This document shows positions 31,373-40,893 of a stretch of 64,000 nt of DNA, piece by piece. The notes below the pieces were generated by a model that was not told where the DNA came from, searched no databases, and was given only the letters and a program-made list of their open reading frames with translations. Positions within the stretch are counted from its first letter, which is position 1. Every line of letters starts with the position of its first letter. The stretch comes from Marinobacter lutaoensis (GTDB lineage: Bacteria > Pseudomonadota > Gammaproteobacteria > Pseudomonadales > Oleiphilaceae), in contig NZ_MSCW01000007.1 in NCBI RefSeq assembly GCF_001981305.1, positions 186,001 through 250,000 of the forward strand, given 5' to 3'. The position numbers and the translations under genes were made by a program.

Positions 31373-32806
31373 ATGAAACGTCTGGGCACGCTGGACGCCT
31401 CATGGCTGGCGGTGGAATCCGAAGACACGCCGATGCATGTCGGCACCCTGCAGATTTTCTCACTGCCCGAGGGCGCTCCCGAAACCTTTCTGCGCGACAT
31501 GGTCAGCCGGATGAAGGAAGCCGGCGACGTGGCGCCCCCCTGGGGCTGCAAGCTGGCTTGGCCCGGCTTCCTCGGGCGCCTGGTCGCCCCGTACTGGGTC
31601 CCCGACAAACACATCGACCTGGATTACCACGTGCGCCATTCCGCCCTGCCCCGCCCCGGAGGCGAGCGGGAGCTGGGCGTCCTGATCTCCCGGCTGCACT
31701 CGAATCACCTGGACTTTTCCCGGCCCCTGTGGGAGTGCCATGTCATCGAGGGGCTGGAGAACAACCGGTTCGCGCTTTACACCAAGATGCACCACTCCAT
31801 GATCGATGGCATCAGCGGCGTCCGCCTGATGCAACGGGTGCTGACCACCGATCCGGACCGGCGTGACATGCCGCCCCCCTGGACGGTCCGGCCGCAGCAG
31901 CGCCGCGGCAGCAAAACGGACCCGGACGCCAGCATTCCGGCCGCCTTTTCCCAGGCCATGGATGCCCTCAAGCTGCAGGCGGACATGGCGCCCCGGCTGT
32001 GGCAGGCGGCCAGCCGCCTGGTGCACTCCGTGCGCCATCCCGAGGACGGCCTGACCGCGCCGTTTACCGGGCCGGTGTCGGTGCTCAACCATCGAGTCAC
32101 CGCCCAGCGCCGCTTTGCCACCCAGCAGTACCGTCTGGAGCGGCTCAAGGCCTTGTCGAAGGTCTCCGGCGCGTCCCTCAACGACATCGTGCTGTACCTG
32201 TGCGGCACCGCCCTGCGCCGCTTCCTGCTGGAGCAGGACAACCTGCCGGAGGCACCGCTCACCGCCGGCATTCCGGTCAACATCCGGCCGGCCGATGACC
32301 AAGGCACCGGAACCCAGATCAGCTTCATGATCGCCTCCCTGGCCACCAACGAGGCGGAGCCCCTGAACCGGCTGCAGCAGATCAAAACCTCCACCCGCCG
32401 GGCCAAGGAGCACCTGCAAAAACTGCCCCGCAGCGCCCTGACCCAGTACACCATGCTGCTGATGTCCCCCTACATTCTGCAACTGATGTCGGGCCTTGGC
32501 GGGCGCATGCGCCCGGTGTTCAACGTCACCATTTCCAATGTGCCCGGGCCAGGCCAGACGCTGTACTACGAAGGGGCGAAGCTCGAGGCCATGTACCCGG
32601 TGTCGCTGATCGCCCACGGCGGCGCGCTCAACGTGACCTGCCTCAGCTATGCCGGGTCGCTGAATTTCGGCTATACCGGCTGCCGGGACACACTGCCCAG
32701 CATGCAGAAACTGGCGGTCTACACCGGCGAGGCCCTGACGGAGCTGGAGTCGCTGTTGCTGCCGCCATCCCCACCGGCAAAATCCCGGGCCCGCAAGCGC
32801 CGCTGA
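31373..32806 (+). CDS. Wax ester synthase / acyl-CoA:diacylglycerol acyltransferase (WS/DGAT)
   Basis: A 477-residue acyltransferase of the WS/DGAT family. The catalytic HHxxxDG motif is H140-H141-SMI-D145-G146. The second conserved block SNVPGPG is near 388, and NDIVLYLCGTALR is near 270. The enzyme esterifies fatty acyl-CoA with long-chain alcohols or diacylglycerol to make storage wax esters or triacylglycerol at the membrane, a trait of marine hydrocarbon-degrading gammaproteobacteria. AAGGA abuts the start. The longer frame from 30863 is antisense to lrgA and not credible. It ends in a bidirectional hairpin shared with the TetR gene. Confidence 0.93.
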   Translation: MKRLGTLDASWLAVESEDTPMHVGTLQIFSLPEGAPETFLRDMVSRMKEAGDVAPPWGCKLAWPGFLGRLVAPYWVPDKHIDLDYHVRHSALPRPGGERELGVLISRLHSNHLDFSRPLWECHVIEGLENNRFALYTKMHHSMIDGISGVRLMQRVLTTDPDRRDMPPPWTVRPQQRRGSKTDPDASIPAAFSQAMDALKLQADMAPRLWQAASRLVHSVRHPEDGLTAPFTGPVSVLNHRVTAQRRFATQQYRLERLKALSKVSGASLNDIVLYLCGTALRRFLLEQDNLPEAPLTAGIPVNIRPADDQGTGTQISFMIASLATNEAEPLNRLQQIKTSTRRAKEHLQKLPRSALTQYTMLLMSPYILQLMSGLGGRMRPVFNVTISNVPGPGQTLYYEGAKLEAMYPVSLIAHGGALNVTCLSYAGSLNFGYTGCRDTLPSMQKLAVYTGEALTELESLLLPPSPPAKSRARKRR

Positions 32807-32811
32807 CACGG

Positions 32812-32828
32812 CCGGGCCCTAGGCCCGG
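32812..32828. terminator. Bidirectional hairpin between convergent genes
   Basis: CCGGGCC (32812-32818) pairs with GGCCCGG (32822-32828). The three-base loop is the TAG stop of the convergent TetR gene (CTA on the plus strand), so one hairpin serves both ends. No T-run follows either side. Confidence 0.55.
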
Positions 32829-33457
32829 TCACTCTGCCAGTGGGACGCGCCCACCAGAACCATCTGCAGGAAGCGGGTGGTCCGCCGGCGGATCTCACCC
32901 ACCTGGTAGTCATCGTCCGGGGACACCCCGAGCAGGTCGGTCAGGCTGAAGGCCACGGTCCGAACCACCAAGTCACAGGCCAGCGCCAGGTCCGCGTCGT
33001 TCAGGTGAGGCATCAACTGCAACCGCCGCAGATCGTTGCCCAGTTCACTGGCAAAAAACCGCATTTCGCCGCGAATGGCCTCCCGCACCGCCCGGCTCTC
33101 GCCCGCCAACCCCTGGGCCATGAACAGGAAGAAACTGCGGTTGGCCTGCACGTGCGCCACGAAGATGGCGACCGATTCGTCAATCAGCTTGTCCGCCTGC
33201 AAGCCGTTGGCCCGGGCTTCGCGCATCATGCGCCGGAGCACCAACCCCAGTTCGTCCACCAGCTGCAGGCCCAGATCGTCCATGTTGCGGAAGTGGCGAT
33301 AGAAAGAGGTGGGCACCACTCCCGCCTGTCGGGTCACCTCGCGAATCCCCAGGCTGGCGAAGTGCCGCCCCTTGCCGACCAGGGTCAGAGCCGCCTGCAT
33401 CAGTTTTTCCCGGGTCTCCCCGGGTTTTCGCCGCTGTCGTTCCGCCATTCTCTCCAT
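32819..33457 (-). CDS. TetR-family regulator, DesT/FabR-like
   Basis: About 212 residues. The DNA-binding part has FASLGIREVTRQAGVVPTSF then YRHFRNMDDLGLQLVDELG, which closely matches FabR and DesT, repressors of unsaturated fatty-acid genes that sense the acyl-CoA/ACP pool. It is divergent from a ferredoxin-reductase/desaturase pair, the same arrangement as P. aeruginosa desT-desCB. Several ATGs are possible (33490, 33469, 33457, 33448); 33457, with GGGAG ahead, is chosen. GTGTACAC palindromes lie just upstream and are the likely binding sites. Confidence 0.88.
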   Translation of the reverse strand: MERMAERQRRKPGETREKLMQAALTLVGKGRHFASLGIREVTRQAGVVPTSFYRHFRNMDDLGLQLVDELGLVLRRMMREARANGLQADKLIDESVAIFVAHVQANRSFFLFMAQGLAGESRAVREAIRGEMRFFASELGNDLRRLQLMPHLNDADLALACDLVVRTVAFSLTDLLGVSPDDDYQVGEIRRRTTRFLQMVLVGASHWQSDRA

Positions 33458-33480
33458 CCGCTCCCGCATCAAGGCCACAA

Positions 33481-33602
33481 GTGTACACATTTGTCCGGAG
33501 CCATCGCCAGCGGCCTTGTCATTTCACGCCAAGTCGACACCTGCGGTTGCCGCGCACAGCCTCATGTGTACACTCGTACACATTGGTGAACAGTCGTACA
33601 CA
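33481..33602. promoter_or_regulatory. Cluster of GTGTACAC/CGTACAC repeats in the TetR-desaturase divergent region
   Basis: GTGTACAC occurs at 33481-33488 and 33566-33573. TCGTACACA occurs at 33574-33582 and again at 33594-33602, 20 bases (two helical turns) apart. Such GTACA-centred dyads resemble FabR/DesT sites. Their position between the regulator and the reductase-desaturase operon suggests the TetR protein represses both directions. Confidence 0.65.
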
Positions 33603-33626
33603 AGCAGCTTTCATGGAGAGACATCC

Positions 33627-34745
33627 ATGCCCATCTCAACATCGCTATCCGCGGCCACCCGCCGCACCGTTCTCTGGCTCGGGCGCCAGCTCGCCAACCA
33701 GGACAACCCCGGTGCCTGGCTGGACCCCCTGCTGGCGTCCGTCAACCCTCTATGGGTACAGGCGTACACACCGGCCCAGGTGGAACGGGTCGAGCGGGAG
33801 ACCGCCGACACGCTGACCTTCACCCTGCGTCCGGCCCGGCGCTGGGCCGGTTTCCAGGCCGGCCAGCACGTTACCGTCGGTGTCGACATCGACGGTGTCC
33901 GTCACCACCGCACGTTCAGCCTGTCCAGCCCGCCGACGCTGTGGCAGCGGCAGGGGCGGATCACCCTGACCATCAAGCGGCAGCCGGGTGGCCGGGTCAC
34001 GCCCTGGCTGCACCAGCACCTGACTCCAGGCCAGACTCTGGCCCTGGGCGAGGCCTTCGGTGATTTCCTGTTGCCGGAGCCGGCGCAACCGCTGCTGTTC
34101 ATTGCCGGCGGCAGCGGCATCACACCCATTCTCAGCCAGCTGGAAACCCTGGTGGCCGGGGACGCCCGCGTGCCCATGACCCTCATCTACTGCGTCCGTA
34201 CCCCGGCGGATGTTATCGCTGCCGAGCGACTACGGGCTCTCGACGCCCGCTCACCGGCCCTGACCGTAACCATCGTCACCGACGACGGTCCCCGCTCATC
34301 CCGGCATCTCGGCGACGCGCACCTGGACACGGTGCCCGGGCTCAAGGCCCGGCAGGTCTACCTGTGCGGTCCCCAGGGGCTGATGGAGCTGGCCGAGTCA
34401 CAGTTGCTTCAGCGCGGGCTGCGATCGTCGCAGATCCGTCGAGCCAGTTTCAGTGTCGGCCCGGCCCGGGCGCTGGCCCCCGGCACCACCGGCGGCACCG
34501 TCACCTTCCGGCGGGCCGGCGTTAGCGTCGATGCCACCGGCGATGCCAGCCTGCTGGCACTGGCCGAAGCCGCCGGCCTCAACCCGCGCTACGGCTGTCG
34601 TATGGGGATCTGTCATCAATGCAGCTGTCGCAAAACCGGAGGCACCGTACTCAACCGGCTGACCGGCAAACCGTCCGGGCCTGGCGAGGAGACCGTGCAA
34701 CTGTGCGTTTCCGTCCCGGCCGGCCCGGTCACCCTGGAACTTTGA
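33627..34745 (+). CDS. Ferredoxin reductase-type electron transfer protein for the desaturase (DesC-like)
   Basis: A 372-residue fusion of an FAD/NAD(P)H ferredoxin-reductase module and a C-terminal plant-type [2Fe-2S] domain. FAD-binding is seen in HRTFSLSSPP near 92, the NAD domain in FIAGGSGITPILSQL near 160, and the cluster ligands in YGCRMGICHQCSC near 325 plus a further Cys near 362 (VQLCVSV). It would pass electrons from NADPH to the desaturase encoded 50 bases downstream. The start at 33627 has GGAGAG ahead. Confidence 0.93.
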   Translation: MPISTSLSAATRRTVLWLGRQLANQDNPGAWLDPLLASVNPLWVQAYTPAQVERVERETADTLTFTLRPARRWAGFQAGQHVTVGVDIDGVRHHRTFSLSSPPTLWQRQGRITLTIKRQPGGRVTPWLHQHLTPGQTLALGEAFGDFLLPEPAQPLLFIAGGSGITPILSQLETLVAGDARVPMTLIYCVRTPADVIAAERLRALDARSPALTVTIVTDDGPRSSRHLGDAHLDTVPGLKARQVYLCGPQGLMELAESQLLQRGLRSSQIRRASFSVGPARALAPGTTGGTVTFRRAGVSVDATGDASLLALAEAAGLNPRYGCRMGICHQCSCRKTGGTVLNRLTGKPSGPGEETVQLCVSVPAGPVTLEL

Positions 34746-34795
34746 CCTCACCTGTCACGCAACACGGCCACACCGATGGCCGCAAGGAGTCCCTG

Positions 34796-35887
34796 ATGCC
34801 AACACTGTCCGACACGCAACTTCAGGCCCTGGCCCGGGATCTGGATGCCATCCGAGACGAGGTTCTGGCCGACCTGGGCGAACGCGATGCCCGTTACATC
34901 CGCGGCATGGTGCGCCTGCACCGGACCCTGGAACTCGGCGGGCGCGTGCTGATGCCCCTTGGTTTCCTGCCTCCGGTGTTCGTGGCGGCAACCGTCTCGC
35001 TGGCGCTGGCCAAGATTCTGGAAAACATGGAGATCGGCCACAATGTCATGCACGGCCAGTACGACTGGATGAACGATCCCACCCTGAACTCCCAGCGCTA
35101 TGAGTGGGATACCGTCTGTACCGGCGACTCCTGGCGCCGGACCCACAACTACGAGCACCACACCTACACCAACATCATCGGCAAGGACCGGGATTACGGC
35201 TACGCCGTCCTGAGGCTGACCGACGAGGAGCCCTGGCAACCCTGGCACGCGTTGCAGTTCATGAACTACGTGTTGCTGAGCGTGTTTTTCCAGTGGGGCG
35301 TGGGGCTGCATGAGCTGGAGAGTGAGAAGCTGCGCCGGCGGGAACTCCGCTGGCGGGACAAGTGGCCGTTTCTGAAGGCATTCCTGCGCAAGGGCGGCCG
35401 CCAGGCGTTCAAGGACTATGTGTTTTTTCCGCTGCTGACACTGCCGGTGGCACCGGTGGTCCTGGCCGGTAACGCCTGCGCCAACCTGATCCGCAACCTC
35501 TGGGCCAGCACGGTGATCTTCTGCGGCCACTTCACGGCCGACGCGGAAACCTTCACCGAGGCCGAATGCGTGCATGAGAGTCGCGGCCACTGGTACCTGC
35601 GCCAGCTGACCGGTTCCTCCAACTTCACGGGGGGCCGCTGGTTGCATATCCTCAGCGGCCACCTCAGCTACCAGATCGAGCACCACGTATTTCCAGACCT
35701 GCCGGCACACCGTTACCCGGAAATCTCGGTACGGGTTCAGGCGGTGTGCGAGCGCTACGGCATCCCCTACAACACCGGACGCTTCAGCCGGCAGTACGCC
35801 ACGGTATTGCGCCGGATCCTGCACTACTCGCTGCCGGACCGGCTGCGGGCACGGCTGCGGCGCGAGCCTCCGGCTCAGGCCATCTGA
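34796..35887 (+). CDS. Membrane fatty-acid desaturase (DesB-like)
   Basis: A 363-residue di-iron membrane desaturase with three His boxes: H82-NVM-H86, H117-NYE-H121-H122, and QIEHH near 308. It introduces a double bond into membrane or CoA-linked acyl chains, using electrons from the adjacent reductase. Together with FabA/FabB (48333, 48857) it gives the cell an aerobic and an anaerobic route to unsaturated lipids. AAGGAG is at 34784-34789. Its 3' end overlaps the convergent NsrR-like gene by 13 bases. Confidence 0.94.
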   Translation: MPTLSDTQLQALARDLDAIRDEVLADLGERDARYIRGMVRLHRTLELGGRVLMPLGFLPPVFVAATVSLALAKILENMEIGHNVMHGQYDWMNDPTLNSQRYEWDTVCTGDSWRRTHNYEHHTYTNIIGKDRDYGYAVLRLTDEEPWQPWHALQFMNYVLLSVFFQWGVGLHELESEKLRRRELRWRDKWPFLKAFLRKGGRQAFKDYVFFPLLTLPVAPVVLAGNACANLIRNLWASTVIFCGHFTADAETFTEAECVHESRGHWYLRQLTGSSNFTGGRWLHILSGHLSYQIEHHVFPDLPAHRYPEISVRVQAVCERYGIPYNTGRFSRQYATVLRRILHYSLPDRLRARLRREPPAQAI

Positions 35888-36312
35888 AGCAGGCGCAACA
35901 GCTGTGGCCGGTGTGGCGCCTGAATCACGTCGGCCAGGGTGTAGCGATCCAGTACGCCGAGGAAGCCTTCCAGCGCCTCGGCGAACATTGGCTTCAGACC
36001 GCACACCGGCGTGATCTTGCAGGTATCCTTGGAGGAAAAGCATTCCAGCAGGTCCAGATCCTGCTCGGTTTCCCGCACCAAGATCCCGACGTTAATCTCC
36101 TCCGGCACCCGGTTCAGCCGCATGCCGCCGTTCTTGCCCCGGATGGTTTCGACGTAGCCACGCTTATTGAGCTGGTGCACCACCTTCATCAGGTGATTCT
36201 TGGAGATTTCGTAGCTGTCCGCGATTTCCTGAATGGTGGCCAGGCGATCCCCTTGCACGGCCAGGTAAATCAACACGCGCAGGGAATAGTCAGTGTAACG
36301 GGTGATGTGCAT
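35875..36312 (-). CDS. nsrR: Rrf2-family nitric-oxide-sensing regulator NsrR
   Basis: A 145-residue winged-helix protein with Fe-S ligands C91, C98 and C104 (in ECFSSKDTCK and TPVCGL), the spacing of NsrR rather than IscR. The N-terminal HTH reads YSLRVLIYLAV then EIADSYEISKNHLMKVVHQL. NsrR represses NO-detoxification and NO-responsive genes until NO destroys the cluster. nnrS (47033) with a dyad in its promoter is a plausible target in this window. It is followed by the convergent desaturase. Confidence 0.9.
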   Translation of the reverse strand: MHITRYTDYSLRVLIYLAVQGDRLATIQEIADSYEISKNHLMKVVHQLNKRGYVETIRGKNGGMRLNRVPEEINVGILVRETEQDLDLLECFSSKDTCKITPVCGLKPMFAEALEGFLGVLDRYTLADVIQAPHRPQLLRLLQMA

Positions 36313-36357
36313 GCAGTACTCCAGGGTCGCGAGGCCATCAGGCGGGGTCGGCGGATC

Positions 36358-36372
36358 GCCTATTCTATAGGC
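36358..36372. promoter_or_regulatory. Palindrome upstream of nsrR
   Basis: GCCTAT-TCT-ATAGGC is a perfect 6+3+6 palindrome 46 bases before the nsrR start, in the divergent gap with moaA. On the minus strand it contains a TATAGA -10-like hexamer. It may be an operator or part of the nsrR promoter. Confidence 0.4.
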
Positions 36373-36433
36373 ATTCCACCGCCCACTGCACGCCGGCCCT
36401 CGGATTCCCGCCCCCGATCTGCAATACTGCCAC

Positions 36434-36439
36434 TATACT
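36434..36439 (+). promoter_or_regulatory. Probable -10 element of moaA
   Basis: TATACT lies 34 bases ahead of the moaA ATG, giving a short leader. There is no room for a molybdenum-cofactor riboswitch between it and the start. Confidence 0.4.
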
Positions 36440-36473
36440 CAGAGTCAGGAAGCACGCGAACAGCAGGTGAACC

Positions 36474-37466
36474 ATGGCCCGACAGGTACTCACGGACCGA
36501 TTCGGCCGCACCGTCAACTACGTTCGGTTATCCGTCACCGATCGCTGTGATTTCCGGTGCGTCTACTGCATGGCGGAGGACATGACCTTTCTGCCACGCC
36601 CACAGGTTCTCACCCTGGAGGAAATCGCCCGGGTCGCCCGGACCTTCATGACTCTGGGTACCGAAAAAGTCCGCCTGACCGGCGGCGAGCCCCTGGTACG
36701 CCGCAACATCCTCGAACTGGTTCGGGAAATCGGCGGTTACGGCCTCCGGGATTTCGCCATGACCACCAACGGCAGCCAACTGTCGACGATGGCGGAACCA
36801 CTGCGCCGGGCCGGTCTGCACCGGCTCAACATCAGCCTCGACTCCCTGGATGCGGCGCGCTTCAGGCAGATCACCCGCACCGGCGACCTGAGCCGGGTAC
36901 TCGAAGGCATCGACGCGGCGCGACAGGCGGGCTTCCGGCGTATCCGGCTCAACAGCGTGATCATGAAAGGGCGCAACGACGACGAGATTCCGGAGCTGAT
37001 CGAGTTCGCCCGACGCAAGCAGGTGGACATCACCTTCATCGAAGAGATGCCGCTTGGGGAAATCCAAGAGCACGACCGGGGACTGTCACTGTGCACCAGC
37101 GACGAGGTGCGTGCGATCATCCAGCGGCACCACGACCTGATTCCGGCCACCGAAGACTCCGGCGGCCCGGCACGCTACTACCGGATGCCCGACAGCCACA
37201 TTCGGGTCGGGTTCATTTCCCCCCACTCCCACAACTTCTGCGCCAGCTGCAACCGCGTCCGGGTCACGGTGGAAGGACGCCTGCTGCTGTGCCTGGGGAA
37301 CGAGCACTCGGTCGATCTGCGCCCGGTGCTCAGGGAGCACGCCGAGGACGATGACCGCCTGCGCCAGGCCATCATCGACGCCATGGACCTGAAACCGGAA
37401 CGCCACCACTTCTCCAGCCGGGGCGAGGTCCAGATCCTGCGCTTCATGAACATGACCGGCGGCTGA
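36474..37466 (+). CDS. moaA: GTP 3',8-cyclase MoaA
   Basis: A 330-residue radical SAM enzyme that begins molybdenum-cofactor synthesis. The N-terminal [4Fe-4S] ligands are C25, C29 and C32 (CDFRCVYC). The C-terminal cluster that holds GTP is in [19 protein letters not shown], and the protein ends in the conserved GG. No other moa gene is adjacent. It converges with hemN, 7 bases apart. Confidence 0.96.
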   Translation: MARQVLTDRFGRTVNYVRLSVTDRCDFRCVYCMAEDMTFLPRPQVLTLEEIARVARTFMTLGTEKVRLTGGEPLVRRNILELVREIGGYGLRDFAMTTNGSQLSTMAEPLRRAGLHRLNISLDSLDAARFRQITRTGDLSRVLEGIDAARQAGFRRIRLNSVIMKGRNDDEIPELIEFARRKQVDITFIEEMPLGEIQEHDRGLSLCTSDEVRAIIQRHHDLIPATEDSGGPARYYRMPDSHIRVGFISPHSHNFCASCNRVRVTVEGRLLLCLGNEHSVDLRPVLREHAEDDDRLRQAIIDAMDLKPERHHFSSRGEVQILRFMNMTGG

Positions 37467-37473
37467 CTCCGCC

Positions 37474-38889
37474 TCAGATGATCCGCGAGAACCGCTGGCT
37501 GGCGCCTTCCTTGCGGTACAGATCAAAGATCTGGCAGATGGCGCGGATCAGCAGCCGGCCCGCCGGTTGCACCTGCAGAACCTGTCCCCGGTCGGCGACC
37601 AGATCGTCCTGAATCATCGGCGCCAGCCGGCGCAGTTCATCGCTGAAGTAGCGGTCGAAGTCCTCCTGCCACCGGGCCGCGAACTGTTTCCGGTCGAGAC
37701 GGAACTGGCAGATCAGCTGGCCGATGACCCAGCGCCGGATGCGGTCGTCCCGGGTCAGGGCCACGCCCCGGATCGTTGCCAGGCGGCCCTCGTCGATGGC
37801 GGCCTCCCAAGCGGCCAAGTCGTGGTTGTTCTGGAAGTAGGCCTCGTCGGTCTGGCCGATGGCCGACACACCCAGCGACACCAGGTCGCAATCCGAATGG
37901 GTGGTGTACCCCTGGAAATTCCGGTGCAGACGGCCTTCGCGCTGGGCCGCCGCCAGGCTGTCGTCCGGCTTGGCGAAGTGGTCCATGCCAATGTACTCAT
38001 AACCCGCGTCCAGCAGCCGGTTGATGGTGTTGTGCAGGATGGTCAGCTTCTGTTGCGGGCTGGGCAGAGTGTCCGCCTGAATGCGGGTCTGCGGATAGAA
38101 ACGGTCCGGCAGGTGGGCGTAACTGAACACCGACAACCGGTCCGGCGACATCTCGATCACCGCCTCGAGGGTTTCGGCAAAGCTTTCCGGCGTCTGATAG
38201 GGCAGGCCGTAGATCAGGTCCAGATTGATGGAACGGAAGCCGAGCCGGCGCGCCTCGTCCAGCACCGCCTCGGTCATCGCGCGCGGCTGCACCCGATTGA
38301 CCGCCTTCTGCACCGCAGGGTTGACGTCCTGCACCCCCAGACTGATGCGGTTGAAACCCAGCTCCCACAGGGTCGCCAGCGTGTCGTCCGCAACCTCGCG
38401 GGGATCGATCTCAACGCTGTAGTCCCGGGTTTCGCTGCTGTCCAGCTTGAACAGTTCGGCGTACCCGGCCATCAGATGGCGCATGGCCTCGCGCGGCAGG
38501 AAGGTGGGGGTGCCGCCGCCCCAGTGCAGCTGCTGCACCGGCCGGTCCGCGCCAAACAGGCGGGCCTGGAGAGCCGCTTCCCGGAGCAGGCGCTCCACAT
38601 AGGGCATCGCCTTGTCGCGCTTTTTGGTGATCACTTTGTTGCAGGCACAGTAATAGCACAGGTGCGCGCAGAACGGCAGGTGCGTATACAGCGACAGCGG
38701 ACCGCCGGTCGCCCGGCTGCGGCGGGCGGCTTCCGCCATGGCCTCGGGCCCAAACTCGGCGGTGAACTCCACCGCGGTGGGATAGGAGGTATAGCGTGGG
38801 CCGCTGAGGTCGTAGCGACGGATCAGGGCCTCATCCCAGATGAAAGACGGGAGTTCATTGGAACGTTCAGCAACGGTATCGAAAGCCAT
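37474..38889 (-). CDS. hemN: Oxygen-independent coproporphyrinogen III oxidase
   Basis: A 471-residue radical SAM enzyme that decarboxylates coproporphyrinogen III under low oxygen for haem synthesis. The cluster motif C74-AHL-C78-YY-C81-A-C83 matches HemN, and PRYTSYPTA near residue 31 and the WGGGTPTFL segment are conserved. Length is typical of true HemN (about 455-470), longer than HemW. No clear FNR/ANR box is visible in the 46 bases just upstream. Confidence 0.96.
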   Translation of the reverse strand: MAFDTVAERSNELPSFIWDEALIRRYDLSGPRYTSYPTAVEFTAEFGPEAMAEAARRSRATGGPLSLYTHLPFCAHLCYYCACNKVITKKRDKAMPYVERLLREAALQARLFGADRPVQQLHWGGGTPTFLPREAMRHLMAGYAELFKLDSSETRDYSVEIDPREVADDTLATLWELGFNRISLGVQDVNPAVQKAVNRVQPRAMTEAVLDEARRLGFRSINLDLIYGLPYQTPESFAETLEAVIEMSPDRLSVFSYAHLPDRFYPQTRIQADTLPSPQQKLTILHNTINRLLDAGYEYIGMDHFAKPDDSLAAAQREGRLHRNFQGYTTHSDCDLVSLGVSAIGQTDEAYFQNNHDLAAWEAAIDEGRLATIRGVALTRDDRIRRWVIGQLICQFRLDRKQFAARWQEDFDRYFSDELRRLAPMIQDDLVADRGQVLQVQPAGRLLIRAICQIFDLYRKEGASQRFSRII

Positions 38890-39081
38890 GGCAACACTCT
38901 GGAGTAGAAAAACTATGCATCACGTAAGCGTTTCATTATGGCAGCTTACGGGCTCCCCGCCGTTGACCCGGGTCAGGACCGGGCACGATCGTCGACGCAC
39001 GGCATGCAGCCGGTAACCCCCGCTGCGAATGTGCGGGCCCGCGTCGAAGCCCTGCTGGCGAATCTGGAGGCGCTCCGAACA

Positions 39082-40770
39082 CTAGGGCGGCCCGACCTCG
39101 CAGGCCAGCACCAGTGCCCAGAATTCGGAGAAGTCGTTGACCACCACGTCCGGTTTGTCCGGATGCTTGTGGGTACCGGGAAAGATCTTGTTCAGCCACG
39201 GCAGGTCCCACTGGGCGCCGTTGAAGAACACCGAGGTCATGCCCGCGCGCTTGGCGGCGATGACATCGGTGGTGCTGTCGCCGACGTACCAGACACTCGG
39301 GTCCGGGGGATAGTCCAGTTTCTGCACCGCCAGCAGCAGCTGGTCGGGGTGGGGTTTGCGCAGGGGCGTGTCGTCGCCGCAGACGTCAACATCGAACAGG
39401 TGCGACCAGCCGGTCCCCTCCACCGCCGCCAGCTCATGTTCGAAGAACTCCCGGTCCCGGTTGGTAATCACGCCCAGCTGAAGGCCCAGCCGCCGTAGCC
39501 CCTCGAGCATCTCGCGCACCTTCGGCTCAAAGGCCTTCACGGTACCGTAGTGGTTGCGGTAGTGCTGGTTGAAGGCGTGGTGCGCGATCTGCTTGGCGTT
39601 TTCGTCGTCCCCGAACAGTACCTCGAAAATGTCCGTCCGGGAGATCTTCCGGTCGGCCTTCACCTTCGGATGCAGACGCGCGAACTCACGCACATAGGCG
39701 ACCAGCCGGGCATCCTCCGGCGTCTTGCTGTCTTCCGGTGCCACCATCCGCGTCATCAACCCCAGCGAATGGAATTCCGGCAGCATATCGTCCACCGCGT
39801 GGTACATGGCATCCAGGGTATCCACCAGAGTCGCGTGCCAGTCGAACAGAATCACCGCCGGCCGGATCAGCTTTGCCACCGCCGGATGCCAGTCCGGCTC
39901 GACACGGGGCGCCGGGCGCTCGGGTGGCGGGAAGGGTCGGGGTCGCACCGCCGCCGGCTGACACCGGAACGCCGCCGGTTCCCGGCGCTCCAGCAACGCC
40001 AGCAGGTCCATCAGGTCCTCGAAGGTGTCCAGGATCGCGGCCGGCGCGTCGCGCCGGGTGAACCAGCTGTCGATCCGTTCCGGCTCCCAGCCCGCGCCGT
40101 TGAAGAACACCCCGCAGATCCCAGCCCGGTGCGCGGTGAGCATGTCCACATAGCTGTCGCCGATGTACCAGGCCCGGCTGTCCGGCGGTAACGCCAGGGT
40201 TTCCAGCACCTTCAGCAGGACCTGGGGGTCCGGCTTGTACTCGGTGACGTCGTCGGCACAGACCGTGGCATCGAACAGGCCGGACCAGCGGCCTTCGTCC
40301 ACCGTCGCCAGCTCCCGGTCGAGAAACTCCCGGTTGCGGTTGGTGCACACCGCCAGCCGGATGCCCAGGGCCTTCAGAGCCCCCAGGTATTCATAGGCAC
40401 CCGGCTGGAACGGTTTCACCCGGCCGAAATACTTGCGGTACGCCGCATTGTAGGCACGATGGGCGATCAGCTTGGCGTCCCGGTCGTCCCCGAAAATGGC
40501 GTTGAAGATATCGGTCCGGGATACCCGCCGCTCGGCCAGGATGCGTGGGTGCAGACGCCGGAACACGCGGATGTAGCGGACCAGGCGGGCGTCGTCCCGA
40601 GTGCGGCACCGGGCCTCCGGCAACAGGCGTTCCACCAGCCCCAGCGCCTCCAGCTGGGGCAGCATCTCTTCCATGGCACTGAACATGGCATCGTGGGTAT
40701 CCACCAGGGTGCCGTGCCAGTCAAAGATCAGAACCGAAGGCGGTCGCATCGCCTCGTCGAACCGAGCCAT
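39082..40770 (-). CDS. Tandem-duplicated HAD-superfamily hydrolase-like protein
   Basis: A 562-residue protein made of two similar HAD domains (about 10-260 and 300-555) joined by a Pro/Arg-rich linker (about 272-292). Each domain has all four motif regions: FDWHGTLVDT (D17, H19) / FDWHATLVDT (D310, H312); CTNRN / ITNRD; YKPDP / RKPHP; GDSYVDM / GDSTTDV. In both copies the second Asp of the usual DxD motif, the general acid for phosphatases, is His. So classical phosphatase activity is doubtful; a different reaction or binding role is possible. The duplicated blocks also share HP(R/K), SRTDIF and (G/A)FFNGA-like segments. Confidence 0.85.
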   Translation of the reverse strand: MARFDEAMRPPSVLIFDWHGTLVDTHDAMFSAMEEMLPQLEALGLVERLLPEARCRTRDDARLVRYIRVFRRLHPRILAERRVSRTDIFNAIFGDDRDAKLIAHRAYNAAYRKYFGRVKPFQPGAYEYLGALKALGIRLAVCTNRNREFLDRELATVDEGRWSGLFDATVCADDVTEYKPDPQVLLKVLETLALPPDSRAWYIGDSYVDMLTAHRAGICGVFFNGAGWEPERIDSWFTRRDAPAAILDTFEDLMDLLALLERREPAAFRCQPAAVRPRPFPPPERPAPRVEPDWHPAVAKLIRPAVILFDWHATLVDTLDAMYHAVDDMLPEFHSLGLMTRMVAPEDSKTPEDARLVAYVREFARLHPKVKADRKISRTDIFEVLFGDDENAKQIAHHAFNQHYRNHYGTVKAFEPKVREMLEGLRRLGLQLGVITNRDREFFEHELAAVEGTGWSHLFDVDVCGDDTPLRKPHPDQLLLAVQKLDYPPDPSVWYVGDSTTDVIAAKRAGMTSVFFNGAQWDLPWLNKIFPGTHKHPDKPDVVVNDFSEFWALVLACEVGPP

Positions 40771-40893
40771 CCGTTACCTCCGTCGACAATGCCGGAACAC
40801 GCCTTGAAATCCACGCGCCGGGAGTCAACACTCGAAGTGGACTGATAACAAAGATAAGCCCGATTGGCCGTGTTTGCACACGGAGTGGTTTCC

